Source: VGBK01 sp964354255 (lineage in GTDB: Bacteria; Actinomycetota; Acidimicrobiia; Spongiisociales; UBA11373). Taken from it: a DNA stretch of 5,640 bases. Where the stretch lies: NCBI GenBank assembly GCA_964354255.1, contig CAYGYX010000090.1, forward strand, positions 1-5,640, written 5' to 3'. The position numbers were made by a program, and so were the translations under genes. Shown piece by piece: positions 1 through 5,009 of the stretch. The notes beneath the pieces were generated by a model. It ran no database searches. It was given only the letters and a program-made list of their open reading frames with translations, and was not told the origin of the DNA. Numbering within the stretch: position 1 is the first letter of the stretch; each line of letters opens with the position of its first letter.

Positions 1-574
1 TGGTGGTGCCCGGCGTCTCGGCCTGATCGCGCAGCGCGTCGACGGCGGCGAGGATGACATCGACCTGATCGTCGAAGGCGGTCACCGCCTCCCGGCGCAT
101 CGTGCCGTCGTCGGGCTCCTCCAGACCGGTGATGATGTCCTCGACGGCCGGAGCCAGCTTCTCCACCTCGAGCACCAGCTCGACATGCCCTTCGGCGAGC
201 TCGGCGGGCACGTCGGCGGCGCCGGCGACTTGGTCCTCCCAGGTGGTCACGGCCGCCCGCACCTCCTCGAATGAGCTGCGGGCCTCGTCGAAGATGATCT
301 GGTCGCCCTCCCAGTCGGCGTTGATGGCGGCCACGTCGGCCTGGAAGGCAGTCACCTGGTTCTCGTAGACGTCCAGGGTGACCAGGAAGGCAGCGACGTC
401 GGTGGGGAGGGTGGTGGTGGTGGTGGTCGAGGGCGGCGGCAGGGTGGTGGTGGTGCCCGCCTCCTGCTCGGCTGGGTCCAGGCTGGTCACGAAGGTGATG
501 GTGAGCGCCACCATCGCCACGATGATCAGCGGGAGGATCCAGCGTCCGTGCTTCGGGTCCGGGTTCCGGGGCAC
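1..574 (-). CDS. Membrane-anchored protein with Thr/Pro linker, C-terminus beyond window
   Basis: Function is not recognised. The reading frame runs from GTG at 574 to the window edge (191 codons seen), so the C-terminus is missing. Residues 1-12 are short, polar and basic (PRNPDPKHGRW). Residues 13-32 form one hydrophobic helix (ILPLIIVAMVALTITFVTSL), followed by a Thr/Pro linker at about 41-57 and then an acidic, helix-prone domain rich in Ala, Glu, Asp and Val that looks coiled-coil-like. This predicts an N-in, single-pass protein with its helical domain outside the membrane. Such Thr-rich linkers are common in envelope proteins of Acidimicrobiia-type actinobacteria. An in-frame TAG at 586-584 leaves only TTG at 580 or GTG at 574 as starts. 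GTG is preferred because a TAGCGT -10-like hexamer lies 6 nt upstream, fitting a leaderless mRNA, and there is no Shine-Dalgarno. It is divergent from the folate block. The gene is confident; its role is unknown. Confidence 0.8.
   Translation of the reverse strand, partial: MPRNPDPKHGRWILPLIIVAMVALTITFVTSLDPAEQEAGTTTTLPPPSTTTTTTLPTDVAAFLVTLDVYENQVTAFQADVAAINADWEGDQIIFDEARSSFEEVRAAVTTWEDQVAGAADVPAELAEGHVELVLEVEKLAPAVEDIITGLEEPDDGTMRREAVTAFDDQVDVILAAVDALRDQAETPGTT
404..454. repeat. GGT-rich low-complexity tract (coding for Thr/Pro linker)
   Basis: Runs of GGT on the plus strand (ACC on the coding minus strand) encode the TTTT and TTTTTT blocks of the linker in the minus-strand membrane protein. 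The tract is G-rich on the plus strand and could be prone to length variation. It is coding sequence, not a separate element. Confidence 0.7.
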
Positions 575-633
575 GGCCAAACGCTAGTCGGTTCCGGGGC
601 TTTCGCCCCACCACCCCGGCTACTCTCGCCGTC
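575..633. promoter_or_regulatory. Divergent promoter region for membrane protein and FolM-like gene
   Basis: The 59-bp gap between two divergent genes carries a -10-like hexamer for each. On the minus strand TAGCGT (586-581) sits 6 nt before GTG 574. On the plus strand TACTCT (621-626) sits 7 nt before GTG 634. That spacing puts transcription starts at or next to the start codons, so both mRNAs are probably leaderless. No good -35 box is visible for either. A small hairpin (GGGGC 596-600, loop TTTC, GCCCC 605-609) lies between the two -10 boxes. The assignment rests on motif and spacing only. Confidence 0.55.
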
Positions 634-1362
634 GTGGAACTGCCAGGCACCTGCGCCCTGGTGACCGGTGGGGCCCGCCGGGTGGGCGGGGCCATCGCCC
701 TCGGTTTGGCCGAGGCCGGGTGCGACCTGCTGCTGCACTACGGGTCGTCGTATGCCGAGGCGGCGCAGACGGCCGCGGCCGCCGAGGCCCGCGGGGTGCG
801 GGTGGTGACGGTGGCGGCCGATCTGGCCGACCCCGGCGCCGCCCGCCGGGTGCTGGCCGCCGCCGGGGACCTGGCTCCGGTGCGGGTGCTGGTCAACAGC
901 GCCGGCGTCTTCCCCGGCGACGACCTGGCCGGGGTCACCGCCGCCGGATGGGATCGCACCCTGGCGGTGAACCTGCGGGCGCCGGTGCTGCTCACCCAGG
1001 CCTTCGCCGCCGCCCTCCCCGAGGGGTTGGAGGGGGCGGTGGTCAACGTCACCGACTGGCGCACCGCCCGCCCCTATCGCGACCACTTCTCCTACACCGT
1101 CTCCAAGGGGGGCCTGGACACCTTCACCCGGGCCGCCGCCGAGGCCCTGGCTCCCCGCATCCGGGTGAACGCGGTGGCCCTGGGCGCCATCCTCCCCCCT
1201 CCCGAGAAGGGCTCCGACTACCTGAAGGCCCTGGCCCGGGAGATCCCCGCCGGACGGCCGGGGGGGACCGACCCGGTGGTGGCGGCGGTGCTCTTCTTGT
1301 TGCGCAACTCCTTCATCACCGGGGAGATCCTGCGGGTGGACGGGGGCGCCCACCTGCGCTAG
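634..1362 (+). CDS. Pteridine reductase / FolM-like short-chain dehydrogenase
   Basis: This is a 242-aa classical short-chain dehydrogenase of the pteridine-reductase type, predicted to reduce dihydromonapterin, dihydrobiopterin or dihydrofolate with NADPH in the cytoplasm. The Rossmann glycine motif is TGGARRVG (11-18), with an Arg at the position where pteridine reductases and FolM bind NADPH phosphate; HYGSS (35-39) follows strand 2. NSAG is at 88-91 and the structural Asn at 113. The catalytic Ser of ordinary family members is replaced by Asp (TDW, D141), as in PTR1 and E. coli FolM, with Y154 and K158 completing YxxxK. The C-terminus (FITGEILRVDGGAHLR) closely matches the FolM ending. 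It lies 27 bp upstream of folB, so a folate-pathway role is likely. GTG 634 is preferred: it follows TACTCT by 7 nt and places the first beta strand correctly. Subfamily assignment is good; the exact substrate is inferred. Confidence 0.85.
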   Translation: MELPGTCALVTGGARRVGGAIALGLAEAGCDLLLHYGSSYAEAAQTAAAAEARGVRVVTVAADLADPGAARRVLAAAGDLAPVRVLVNSAGVFPGDDLAGVTAAGWDRTLAVNLRAPVLLTQAFAAALPEGLEGAVVNVTDWRTARPYRDHFSYTVSKGGLDTFTRAAAEALAPRIRVNAVALGAILPPPEKGSDYLKALAREIPAGRPGGTDPVVAAVLFLLRNSFITGEILRVDGGAHLR

Positions 1363-1376
1363 CCGGCCCCGCCGGT

Positions 1377-1389
1377 TACATTCGGCGCC
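1377..1389 (+). promoter_or_regulatory. Putative leaderless promoter -10 for folB-folK
   Basis: TACATT (1377-1382) followed by 7 nt and GTG 1390 repeats the layout before 634 and 2570. No convincing -35 is seen, and no Shine-Dalgarno lies between the upstream stop and the GTG. It suggests folB-folK can be transcribed independently of the reductase gene 27 bp upstream, although read-through is also possible. Confidence 0.5.
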
Positions 1390-1758
1390 GTGGATCGCAT
1401 AGTCATCAAGGACCTGGTGGTGCCGGGCATCGTCGGCATCAACCCCGACGAGCGTGAGCACGAACAGGACATCCTGGTCAACGTCACCCTGTGGGTGGAC
1501 ACCCGCCCGGCGGCGGCCAGCGACGCCATCGAGGACGCGGTCAACTACCGCTCGGTGACCAAGGCGATGATCGCCCACCTTCGCGAGGGCCGTCCCCGCC
1601 TGGTGGAGCGCCTGGCCGAGGAGCTGGCCGGGATCTGCCTGGCGGCCGATGCCCGCATCGCCGAGGTCGAAGTATCGGTGGAGAAGCCGGGGGCGCTGCG
1701 TCACGCCCGGTCGGTAGGGGTGGTGATTCGGCGTTCTCGCCCGGGTGGGTCGGGATGA
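1390..1758 (+). CDS. folB: Dihydroneopterin aldolase
   Basis: This 122-aa protein has the usual FolB length. The enzyme converts 7,8-dihydroneopterin to 6-hydroxymethyl-7,8-dihydropterin and glycolaldehyde in folate synthesis, as a cytoplasmic oligomer. The N-terminus (DRIVIKDLVVPGIVGINPDER) is typical, with the pterin-pocket Glu at about 21. NYRSV with Tyr 53 matches the conserved (D/N)Y segment. LVERLAEELA (71-80) is the conserved helix carrying the Glu that anchors the pterin. VEKPGALRHARSVGV near the C-terminus holds the catalytic Lys (K99). The start is GTG 1390, 7 nt after TACATT. The stop overlaps the folK start in an ATGA, so translation of the two is probably coupled and the product passes straight to FolK. 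No anomaly is seen. Confidence 0.95.
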   Translation: MDRIVIKDLVVPGIVGINPDEREHEQDILVNVTLWVDTRPAAASDAIEDAVNYRSVTKAMIAHLREGRPRLVERLAEELAGICLAADARIAEVEVSVEKPGALRHARSVGVVIRRSRPGGSG

Positions 1759-2282
1759 GACGGCGTCGGGCCCTGATCGCTCTGGGCAGCAACATCGACC
1801 CGGAGCACAACCTGCCGGCGGCGGCGGCCCTCCTGGCCGCCCACCCGGGGGTTGAGGTGCTGGCCGCCAGCGGGGTGTATGAGAGCCCGCCGATCGGCCG
1901 TCCGGGTGACCCCTGCTTTCACAACGCCGCCCTGGCCGTGGTGACCTCGCTGGATCCGACCCCGCTGCGGGCCGAGCTGCGCCGCATCGAGGCGGAGTTG
2001 GGCCGGGTGCGCAGCGACGACCGCTACGCCCCCCGCCCCATCGACCTCGACCTGGCCGCCTACGAGGGCTTCGCCGGTGAGGTGGAGGGCAGCCGGGTCC
2101 CCGACCCCGAGATACCGCAACGGGCCTTCCTGGCGCTGCCGCTGGCCGAGGTCGCCCCCGAATGGACCGACTGGGCCCTGGGCCGTTCTCTGGCGGAGAT
2201 CGCCGCCTCGTTCGATCCCGCCCGTGAGCAGGTGCGCCGTCTGCCCGGGCCCGGCCTGGGGCTGCCGCGGGCGCGAGGCTGA
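1755..2282 (+). CDS. folK: 6-hydroxymethyl-7,8-dihydropterin pyrophosphokinase (HPPK)
   Basis: This 175-aa enzyme transfers pyrophosphate from ATP to 6-hydroxymethyl-7,8-dihydropterin, preparing it for condensation with p-aminobenzoate. Family motifs appear in order: ALGSNI (9-14), VYESPPIG (41-48), FHNAALAV (55-62), the helix LRRIEAELGRVR (75-86), and PRPIDLDL (93-100), whose two Asp residues (97, 99) bind Mg2+. VPDPEIPQRAFLALPLAEVAPE (115 on) is the late conserved block, but the His usually found in VPH is Asp here (D117). The protein is slightly longer than the usual roughly 160 aa because of a C-terminal tail (LPGPGLGLPRARG). ATG 1755 overlaps the folB stop by ATGA; longer in-frame openings upstream lie inside folB and were rejected. 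A folP gene for the next step does not appear in the window. Confidence 0.95.
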   Translation: MRRRRALIALGSNIDPEHNLPAAAALLAAHPGVEVLAASGVYESPPIGRPGDPCFHNAALAVVTSLDPTPLRAELRRIEAELGRVRSDDRYAPRPIDLDLAAYEGFAGEVEGSRVPDPEIPQRAFLALPLAEVAPEWTDWALGRSLAEIAASFDPAREQVRRLPGPGLGLPRARG

Positions 2283-2533
2283 GCGAATCCGGGGAATCGT
2301 CGGCCGGAGGCGAGCGTCGAAGTTGATGAGGCGGCGGTGCCGCGACGCGAACTCCTTCCGCGCGCGCGGCGAGTTGGTCCCGGGGCCTGCCCGGGTGCCG
2401 GGACCGCCGTACGCCTCGACGACGCCGCCGCGCCGACGGTGACCTTCCCCGCTCCCTCCCACCGTCGGCGCCGGGCGGCGGCCTGCTCGAGACGGTCCCC
2501 CGGCGGCTCCCCGCCGGCCGCCCGACAGGGGTC
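2283..2533. other. Structured intergenic region, candidate ncRNA or terminator
   Basis: No convincing gene is seen in this stretch. Its second half holds several exact inverted repeats. One is an 8-bp stem (2376-2383 with 2398-2405, loop 14). The strongest is a 12-bp perfect stem (GCGCCGACGGTG, 2430-2441, with 2460-2471) around an 18-nt pyrimidine- and C-rich loop. A third is a 7-bp hairpin (2500-2506 with 2511-2517, loop CTCC) nested in an outer 7-bp stem (2472-2478 with 2518-2524). No T-run follows any stem, so a classical intrinsic terminator is not supported. It could act as a 3' stabiliser or T-less terminator for folK, or be a structured RNA. High GC inflates chance pairing, but a 12-bp perfect stem is notable. 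Confidence 0.4.
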
Positions 2534-2569
2534 TTGAGACCGCCCCTCCGTTCGGATACCTTCGCCACC
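2534..2569 (+). promoter_or_regulatory. Sigma-70-type promoter for the 2570 gene
   Basis: TTGAGA (2534-2539), a 17-bp spacer, and TACCTT (2557-2562) form the best promoter in the window. The start codon GTG at 2570 lies 7 nt after the -10 box, so the mRNA is probably leaderless. This also argues that coding begins at 2570 rather than at the upstream in-frame TTG, which is part of the -35 box. Confidence 0.7.
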
Positions 2570-2857
2570 GTGGATCGCGCCGCTCACGCGGCGATCCGCC
2601 TTCCCCCGGTCGCCCGCCTCATCTGCCTTTTTTCCTGTGTCGCGCTGGTGGCGCTCACCGCCTTCCCCGACCCGGCCGCCGCCCGGGCCCTGCCGCCTCC
2701 TCCGCAGCGCCTGGCGGCGGTGTGGGGCCGCCCCGCCTGGCCGGCCGCACCCTCCGCGGCGCTGGCACCCCCGCCCGGGCGGTGGGGGGTGGGATGGGCG
2801 GAGGACCGTCCGCTCGCCCTGCCCATAGAGATAAGGAGCCTCCGTGGAAGAGCATGA
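2570..2857 (+). CDS. Small secreted or membrane-anchored proline-rich protein
   Basis: This is a 95-aa protein of unknown function. Residues 1-16 contain several Arg residues, followed by a hydrophobic stretch (LICLFSCVALVALTAF) and then DPAAARALPPPPQ, which reads as a signal peptide with an Ala-x-Ala cleavage site near residue 38. The mature part would be only about 55-60 residues, rich in Pro, Ala, Trp and Gly, with a GRWGVGWAEDRP segment. No catalytic motif is visible. The chosen start, GTG 2570, is set by the TTGAGA/TACCTT promoter. The last 14 bp overlap the next gene, whose ribosome-binding site lies inside this one, so the pair is likely translationally coupled and may work together at the envelope. 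It could alternatively be a leader ORF, but the signal-peptide features and strong promoter favour a real protein. Confidence 0.6.
   Translation: MDRAAHAAIRLPPVARLICLFSCVALVALTAFPDPAAARALPPPPQRLAAVWGRPAWPAAPSAALAPPPGRWGVGWAEDRPLALPIEIRSLRGRA
2833..2838 (+). promoter_or_regulatory. Shine-Dalgarno AAGGAG for the 2844 gene
   Basis: AAGGAG lies 5 nt before GTG 2844. It decides the start of the TcpC-like gene and shows that this internal cistron uses a leadered start, unlike the first gene of its pair. Confidence 0.75.
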
Positions 2858-3886
2858 GGAGTACGAGCAGATCCCCTGGTCGCAACTGACCGGCGGTCCC
2901 CCGGGCGGGAAGCGGCGCCTGCTCTACCTGGTCGCCGCCGCCCTGGGCACGCTGGTGCTGGCGATCCTGGTGGCCCGGGCGTTCCTGTCGTCCCCGGCCG
3001 ACACGCTGGCTCCGGCCGAGACCCTGGCCCAGGGGGCCGACGACGGCACTGCCTCGGACGATGACGCTACCTCGTCCACCTTGGCGGGCTCGCCCGCCTC
3101 GGCCCTCCTCTACCGGGAGGCCGACCTCATGGCCTTCCCGGCGACGCCGGGGGAGCGGGCGGCGGTGGCCCGGGCCGAGTGGTTCGTCACCGACTACTTC
3201 ACCGCCGACCTGGAGCCGAGCGGGTCGGCCGACGTACGCACCGCCCTGCCGGCCGGGGCGGAGGTGCCCGACATGCCCCAGGACGCCGCCGCCAGCCTCT
3301 CCTACGTGGAGTGGGCTAGGGCCTTCCGGGTGGAGGAGGTGGGGGAGGGCCTGTTCCGGGTGGGGGTGGTGTTCCGCTCGCTCGGCGCCCCGCCCGACCG
3401 GGGCTTCTACCGCCTGCCGGTGCGGGCGGTGGAGGTAGTGGTGCAGGTGAGCGAGGACGGCGGGTCGGTGGTGGCGGACCTGCCCACCCCGGTGGCGCTG
3501 CCCGCCGGGCCGGAGCCGCCAGGCTGGCCGGAGGAATCCCAGGAGCCGCCCCGCCGGGTGGCCGACGCCGCCCTGGCGCTGGTGGCCGGCTGGGGGGAGG
3601 AGCCCCGCCTGGTGTCGGCCCAGCGGGGGGAGGACGGCTGGCGGGTGGTGCTCACCCTGGCCGACGAGGTCGGCAACCGCTGGCCGGCCGCGGTGTTCGT
3701 GGAGANNNNNNNNNNNNNNNNNNNNNNNNNNNNNNNNNNNNNNNNNNNNNNNNNNNNNNNNNNNNNNNNNNNNNNNNNNNNNNNNNNNNNNNNNNNNNNN
3801 NNNNNCTCACCCTGGCCGACGAGGTCGGCAACCGCTGGCCGGCCGCGGTGTTCGTGGAGATCGAGAGCGGCGACCCAGAGGGGTGA
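2844..3886 (+). CDS. Membrane-anchored TcpC/VirB8-like protein, split by assembly gap
   Basis: The gene starts at GTG 2844 behind AAGGAG. Removing the 100-N gap and one copy of the 55-bp flanking duplication gives a continuous frame ending IESGDPEG at TGA 3884-3886, a 295-aa protein. As written, the 155 extra bases shift the frame, so the long read-through to about 4163 is false. Residues 1-24 are cytoplasmic (acidic, then GGKRR), about 25-46 form a membrane helix (LLYLVAAALGTLVLAILVARAF), and an acidic Ser/Thr/Asp linker runs to about 85. The outer part appears to have two alpha/beta domains: one begins near AEWFVTDYFTADLEPSG and includes YVEWARAFRVEEVGEGLFRV; a second begins near VADAALALVAGW. 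This layout recalls TcpC/VirB8-like conjugation proteins with paired NTF2-like domains. That is recalled pattern similarity, not proof. It may form an envelope complex with the peptide encoded just upstream. Confidence 0.65.
3651..3705 (+). repeat. 55-bp duplication, left copy (contig overlap)
   Basis: This segment ends exactly where the N run begins and is identical to the 55 bp that follow the gap. It encodes LTLADEVGNRWPAAVFVE in the TcpC-like gene. It is most likely the same genomic sequence as the right copy, not a biological repeat. Confidence 0.9.
3706..3805. other. Scaffold gap of exactly 100 Ns
   Basis: A run of exactly 100 N is a conventional placeholder for a gap of unknown length. 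Because its flanks are an identical 55-bp sequence, the true gap is probably minus 55 bp, with no sequence missing. Confidence 0.95.
3806..3860 (+). repeat. 55-bp duplication, right copy (contig overlap)
   Basis: This is an exact copy of 3651-3705, starting at the first base after the N run. Merging the two restores the reading frame and gives a natural C-terminus for the TcpC-like protein. Confidence 0.9.
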
Positions 3887-3897
3887 GGGCGTCCACT

Positions 3898-3982
3898 CCC
3901 TCCCCCGCTCCAGCGGGGGAGGGCTGGGTGGGGGTTTCCTTGGCACCCGCGCCAGCGGGGGAGGGCTGGGTGGGGGTTGCCT
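3898..3982 (+). repeat. REP-like G-rich palindromic repeat, two tandem copies
   Basis: Two units with a 42-bp period (3904-3940 and 3946-3982) agree at 35 of 37 positions; each contains CCAGCGGGGGAGGG, then CTGGGTGGGGGTT. The first copy has a perfect 12-bp stem (CCCTCCCCCGCT 3898-3909, loop CC, AGCGGGGGAGGG 3912-3923). This pattern, a C-rich/G-rich palindrome followed by a GGGTGGGGGT tail, resembles the dispersed REP-type repeats seen in many bacterial genomes. It begins 12 bp after the stop at 3886 and could also help end or stabilise that transcript. Short ORFs across it encode repeated APAGEGWVGV-like peptides and are not considered genes. Confidence 0.75.
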
Positions 3983-4019
3983 CGTTCGCGGCAGCGAGAA
4001 GGGACGGAGGGGGAGAGGA

Positions 4020-4046
4020 TTCCTTGGCCCCCGCTGGGGGGGAGAA
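4020..4046 (+). repeat. Degenerate third copy of the REP-like repeat
   Basis: TTCCTTGGC (4020-4028) matches 3936-3944, the junction between the first two units. It is followed by CCCCGCTGGGGGGGAG, a shortened form of the palindrome. The rest of 3983-4159 holds no recognisable gene. Confidence 0.5.
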
Positions 4047-4108
4047 GCGGATTCGTCCCCGTCCGTCCACTCCCCGGTACCTGGGCGAGACCACCCCTGC
4101 TGGGGCTC

Positions 4109-4114
4109 TACGCT
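4109..4114 (+). promoter_or_regulatory. Possible -10 box for the MazG-like gene
   Basis: TACGCT fits the TAnnnT pattern of the other -10 boxes in this window and would give a 5' UTR of about 40 nt. No clear -35 is seen, so the call is weak. Confidence 0.3.
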
Positions 4115-4148
4115 GGCTGGCGCCCAACCTCCCCGCTGCTCCCGGACT

Positions 4149-4154
4149 GGAGGG
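4149..4154 (+). promoter_or_regulatory. Shine-Dalgarno GGAGGG for the 4160 gene
   Basis: GGAGGG sits 5 nt before ATG 4160 and decides the start against the longer in-frame opening that reads back into the repeats. Confidence 0.75.
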
Positions 4155-4159
4155 TCAAG

Positions 4160-4570
4160 ATGAGCGTTGAGACCGAAGCCATCCAGGTGGCAGCGGTGGC
4201 GGCCGCGCTGGTGGAGGACTGCACCAGGCCGGCGGCCCATCGGGAAGGTGGGCCGAGTGGGCGCCGACCCGGGAGGAGATGGTGGGATCCCATCGAACTG
4301 GTCCTCGGCATGATCCGCGATGAGCGGCTGCGCCAGGAGGAGAAGTGGGGGAACCAGCACCACACCCCCCTCGAATGGCTGATGATCCTCGCTGAGGAGG
4401 TGGGGGAGCTGGCTGCGGTCGTGACCGACCCGGACGAGGACGGAGCCGATGCCCGCTCTCTCGCGGTGAGGCAGTCGCTCGGGGCCGCCGGGCAGGAGGC
4501 CAGGAAGTGGATCATCGAGCACCCCTGGCCCGAACGCCAGCCGCAGGTCATAGACGAGGAGGGGAAGTGA
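4160..4570 (+). CDS. MazG-like nucleotide pyrophosphohydrolase-type protein, unusual helix order
   Basis: This 136-aa protein resembles the MazG-like all-alpha NTP pyrophosphohydrolase group, which cleaves NTPs to NMP and PPi for pool cleaning; related forms are frequent in phages and actinobacteria. The diagnostic block is IRDERLRQEEKWGNQ (52-66), then HTPLEWLMILAEEVGELA (68-85), whose EExxE motif (79-83) is the expected Mg2+ site. In the usual arrangement this is followed by a C-terminal helix of the type ELVQVAAVAVAWLE. Here the C-terminal part (SLGAAGQEARKWIIEHPWP) does not match, but the N-terminus (TEAIQVAAVAAALVED, 5-20) does, suggesting circular permutation or rearrangement. A basic, Gly/Pro-rich linker (about 23-40) joins the parts. 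ATG 4160 follows GGAGGG by 5 nt. The YqeY-like gene begins 7 bp after the stop, so the two are probably co-transcribed. Family assignment is fair; activity is unproven. Confidence 0.7.
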   Translation: MSVETEAIQVAAVAAALVEDCTRPAAHREGGPSGRRPGRRWWDPIELVLGMIRDERLRQEEKWGNQHHTPLEWLMILAEEVGELAAVVTDPDEDGADARSLAVRQSLGAAGQEARKWIIEHPWPERQPQVIDEEGK

Positions 4571-4577
4571 GAGCCGG

Positions 4578-4937
4578 GTGGACCGCGATCCCGCGGAGGA
4601 CGACTTGCCCATCCGCCGGCGCCTGAAGGCCGATCTGCGTGCCGCCATGAGCGCGGGTGACACCCAGCGGGTGTCGGTGGCCAGGACGCTGCTGGCCGCC
4701 ATCGCCAATGCCGAGGCGATCGAGTTGGACGCCTCTCATCCCAGGGAGGTCCAGGGGTGGGGCGACGTGCCGCGTCGTCGGCTGACGGCCGATGACCTGG
4801 CGGGCATCGTCCGGCGGGAGGCGGAGGAGTTGCGCTCGGTCGCGGCCGACTACGAGCAACGCGGGCAGCCCGATGAGGCCGAGCGGCTTCGCTCCCGGGC
4901 GAGACTGGTCGACGGGTACCTGGCCGATCTGCCTTGA
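4578..4937 (+). CDS. GatB/YqeY domain protein, short form
   Basis: This 119-aa protein matches the YqeY family, which resembles the C-terminal tRNA-binding domain of GatB, a subunit of the amidotransferase that makes Gln-tRNA or Asn-tRNA. The role of free-standing YqeY is not settled. The N-terminal helices (RRLKADLRAAMSAGDTQRV, then SVARTLLAAIANAEAIEL) are typical, as are VPRRRLTADDLAGIVRREAEEL and the helix YEQRGQPDEAERLRSRARLV. The protein ends at YLADLP, where full-length members (about 150 aa) reach their YLP motif and continue with a small C-terminal domain, so that domain is absent. The end is a clean TGA rather than an obvious frameshift, so it is probably a natural short form. GTG 4578 lies 7 bp after the MazG-like stop, with a purine-rich GAGGAGGGG 13 nt upstream as a rather distant ribosome-binding site. 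Confidence 0.85.
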   Translation: MDRDPAEDDLPIRRRLKADLRAAMSAGDTQRVSVARTLLAAIANAEAIELDASHPREVQGWGDVPRRRLTADDLAGIVRREAEELRSVAADYEQRGQPDEAERLRSRARLVDGYLADLP

Positions 4938-4974
4938 CTCAACCGCCCCCCTGTCGAACCTCAGGCGCAGGCCC

Positions 4975-5009
4975 TTGCTGATGTAGCACAGGCATGGCAT
5001 AGTTGTGGT
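4975..5009 (+). promoter_or_regulatory. Promoter and possible operator of the MazEF-type pair
   Basis: TTGCTG (4975-4980), a 17-bp spacer and CATAGT (4998-5003) precede ATG 5010 by 6 nt, fitting a leaderless antitoxin mRNA. CATA (4998-5001) and TATG (5009-5012) form a short inverted repeat over the -10 and start, and ATGGCA occurs twice as a direct repeat (4994-4999 and 5010-5015). Such repeats could be the operator for autoregulation by the antitoxin, as is usual for these modules. Operator function is inferred. Confidence 0.5.

Noticed and set aside
2376..2471. Two hairpins considered as the actinobacterial 6C RNA
   Set aside because: That motif needs two hairpins each with a loop of at least six C. 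Only the second loop is C-rich, and the first does not fit.
2337..2537. 66-aa plus-strand ORF in the folK downstream region
   Set aside because: It has no Shine-Dalgarno or -10 at the expected distance and an Arg/Pro/Ala-rich composition expected by chance. It covers the palindromic stems.
526..2568. Long 680-aa open frame on the minus strand
   Set aside because: It is antisense to the reductase, folB and folK, all with clear family motifs. The translation is Arg/Pro/Gly-rich and without recognisable domains, a typical shadow in high-GC DNA.
3904..3982. Two spaced repeats considered as a CRISPR fragment
   Set aside because: The units are nearly contiguous (42-bp period for a 37-bp unit), so there are no spacers, and no cas genes are present.
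3887..4163. Apparent C-terminal extension of the 2844 gene to 4163 (439 aa)
   Set aside because: It arises only from the frame change caused by 155 artificial bases. The merged sequence stops at 3886.
3883..4170. 95-aa plus-strand ORF with repeated APAGEGWVGV segments
   Set aside because: The peptide repeats simply translate the REP-like DNA repeats. It also overlaps the Shine-Dalgarno and start of the MazG-like gene.
3407..4708. 433-aa minus-strand frame across the gap
   Set aside because: It is antisense to the TcpC-like, MazG-like and YqeY genes, crosses the N gap and has no domain signature.
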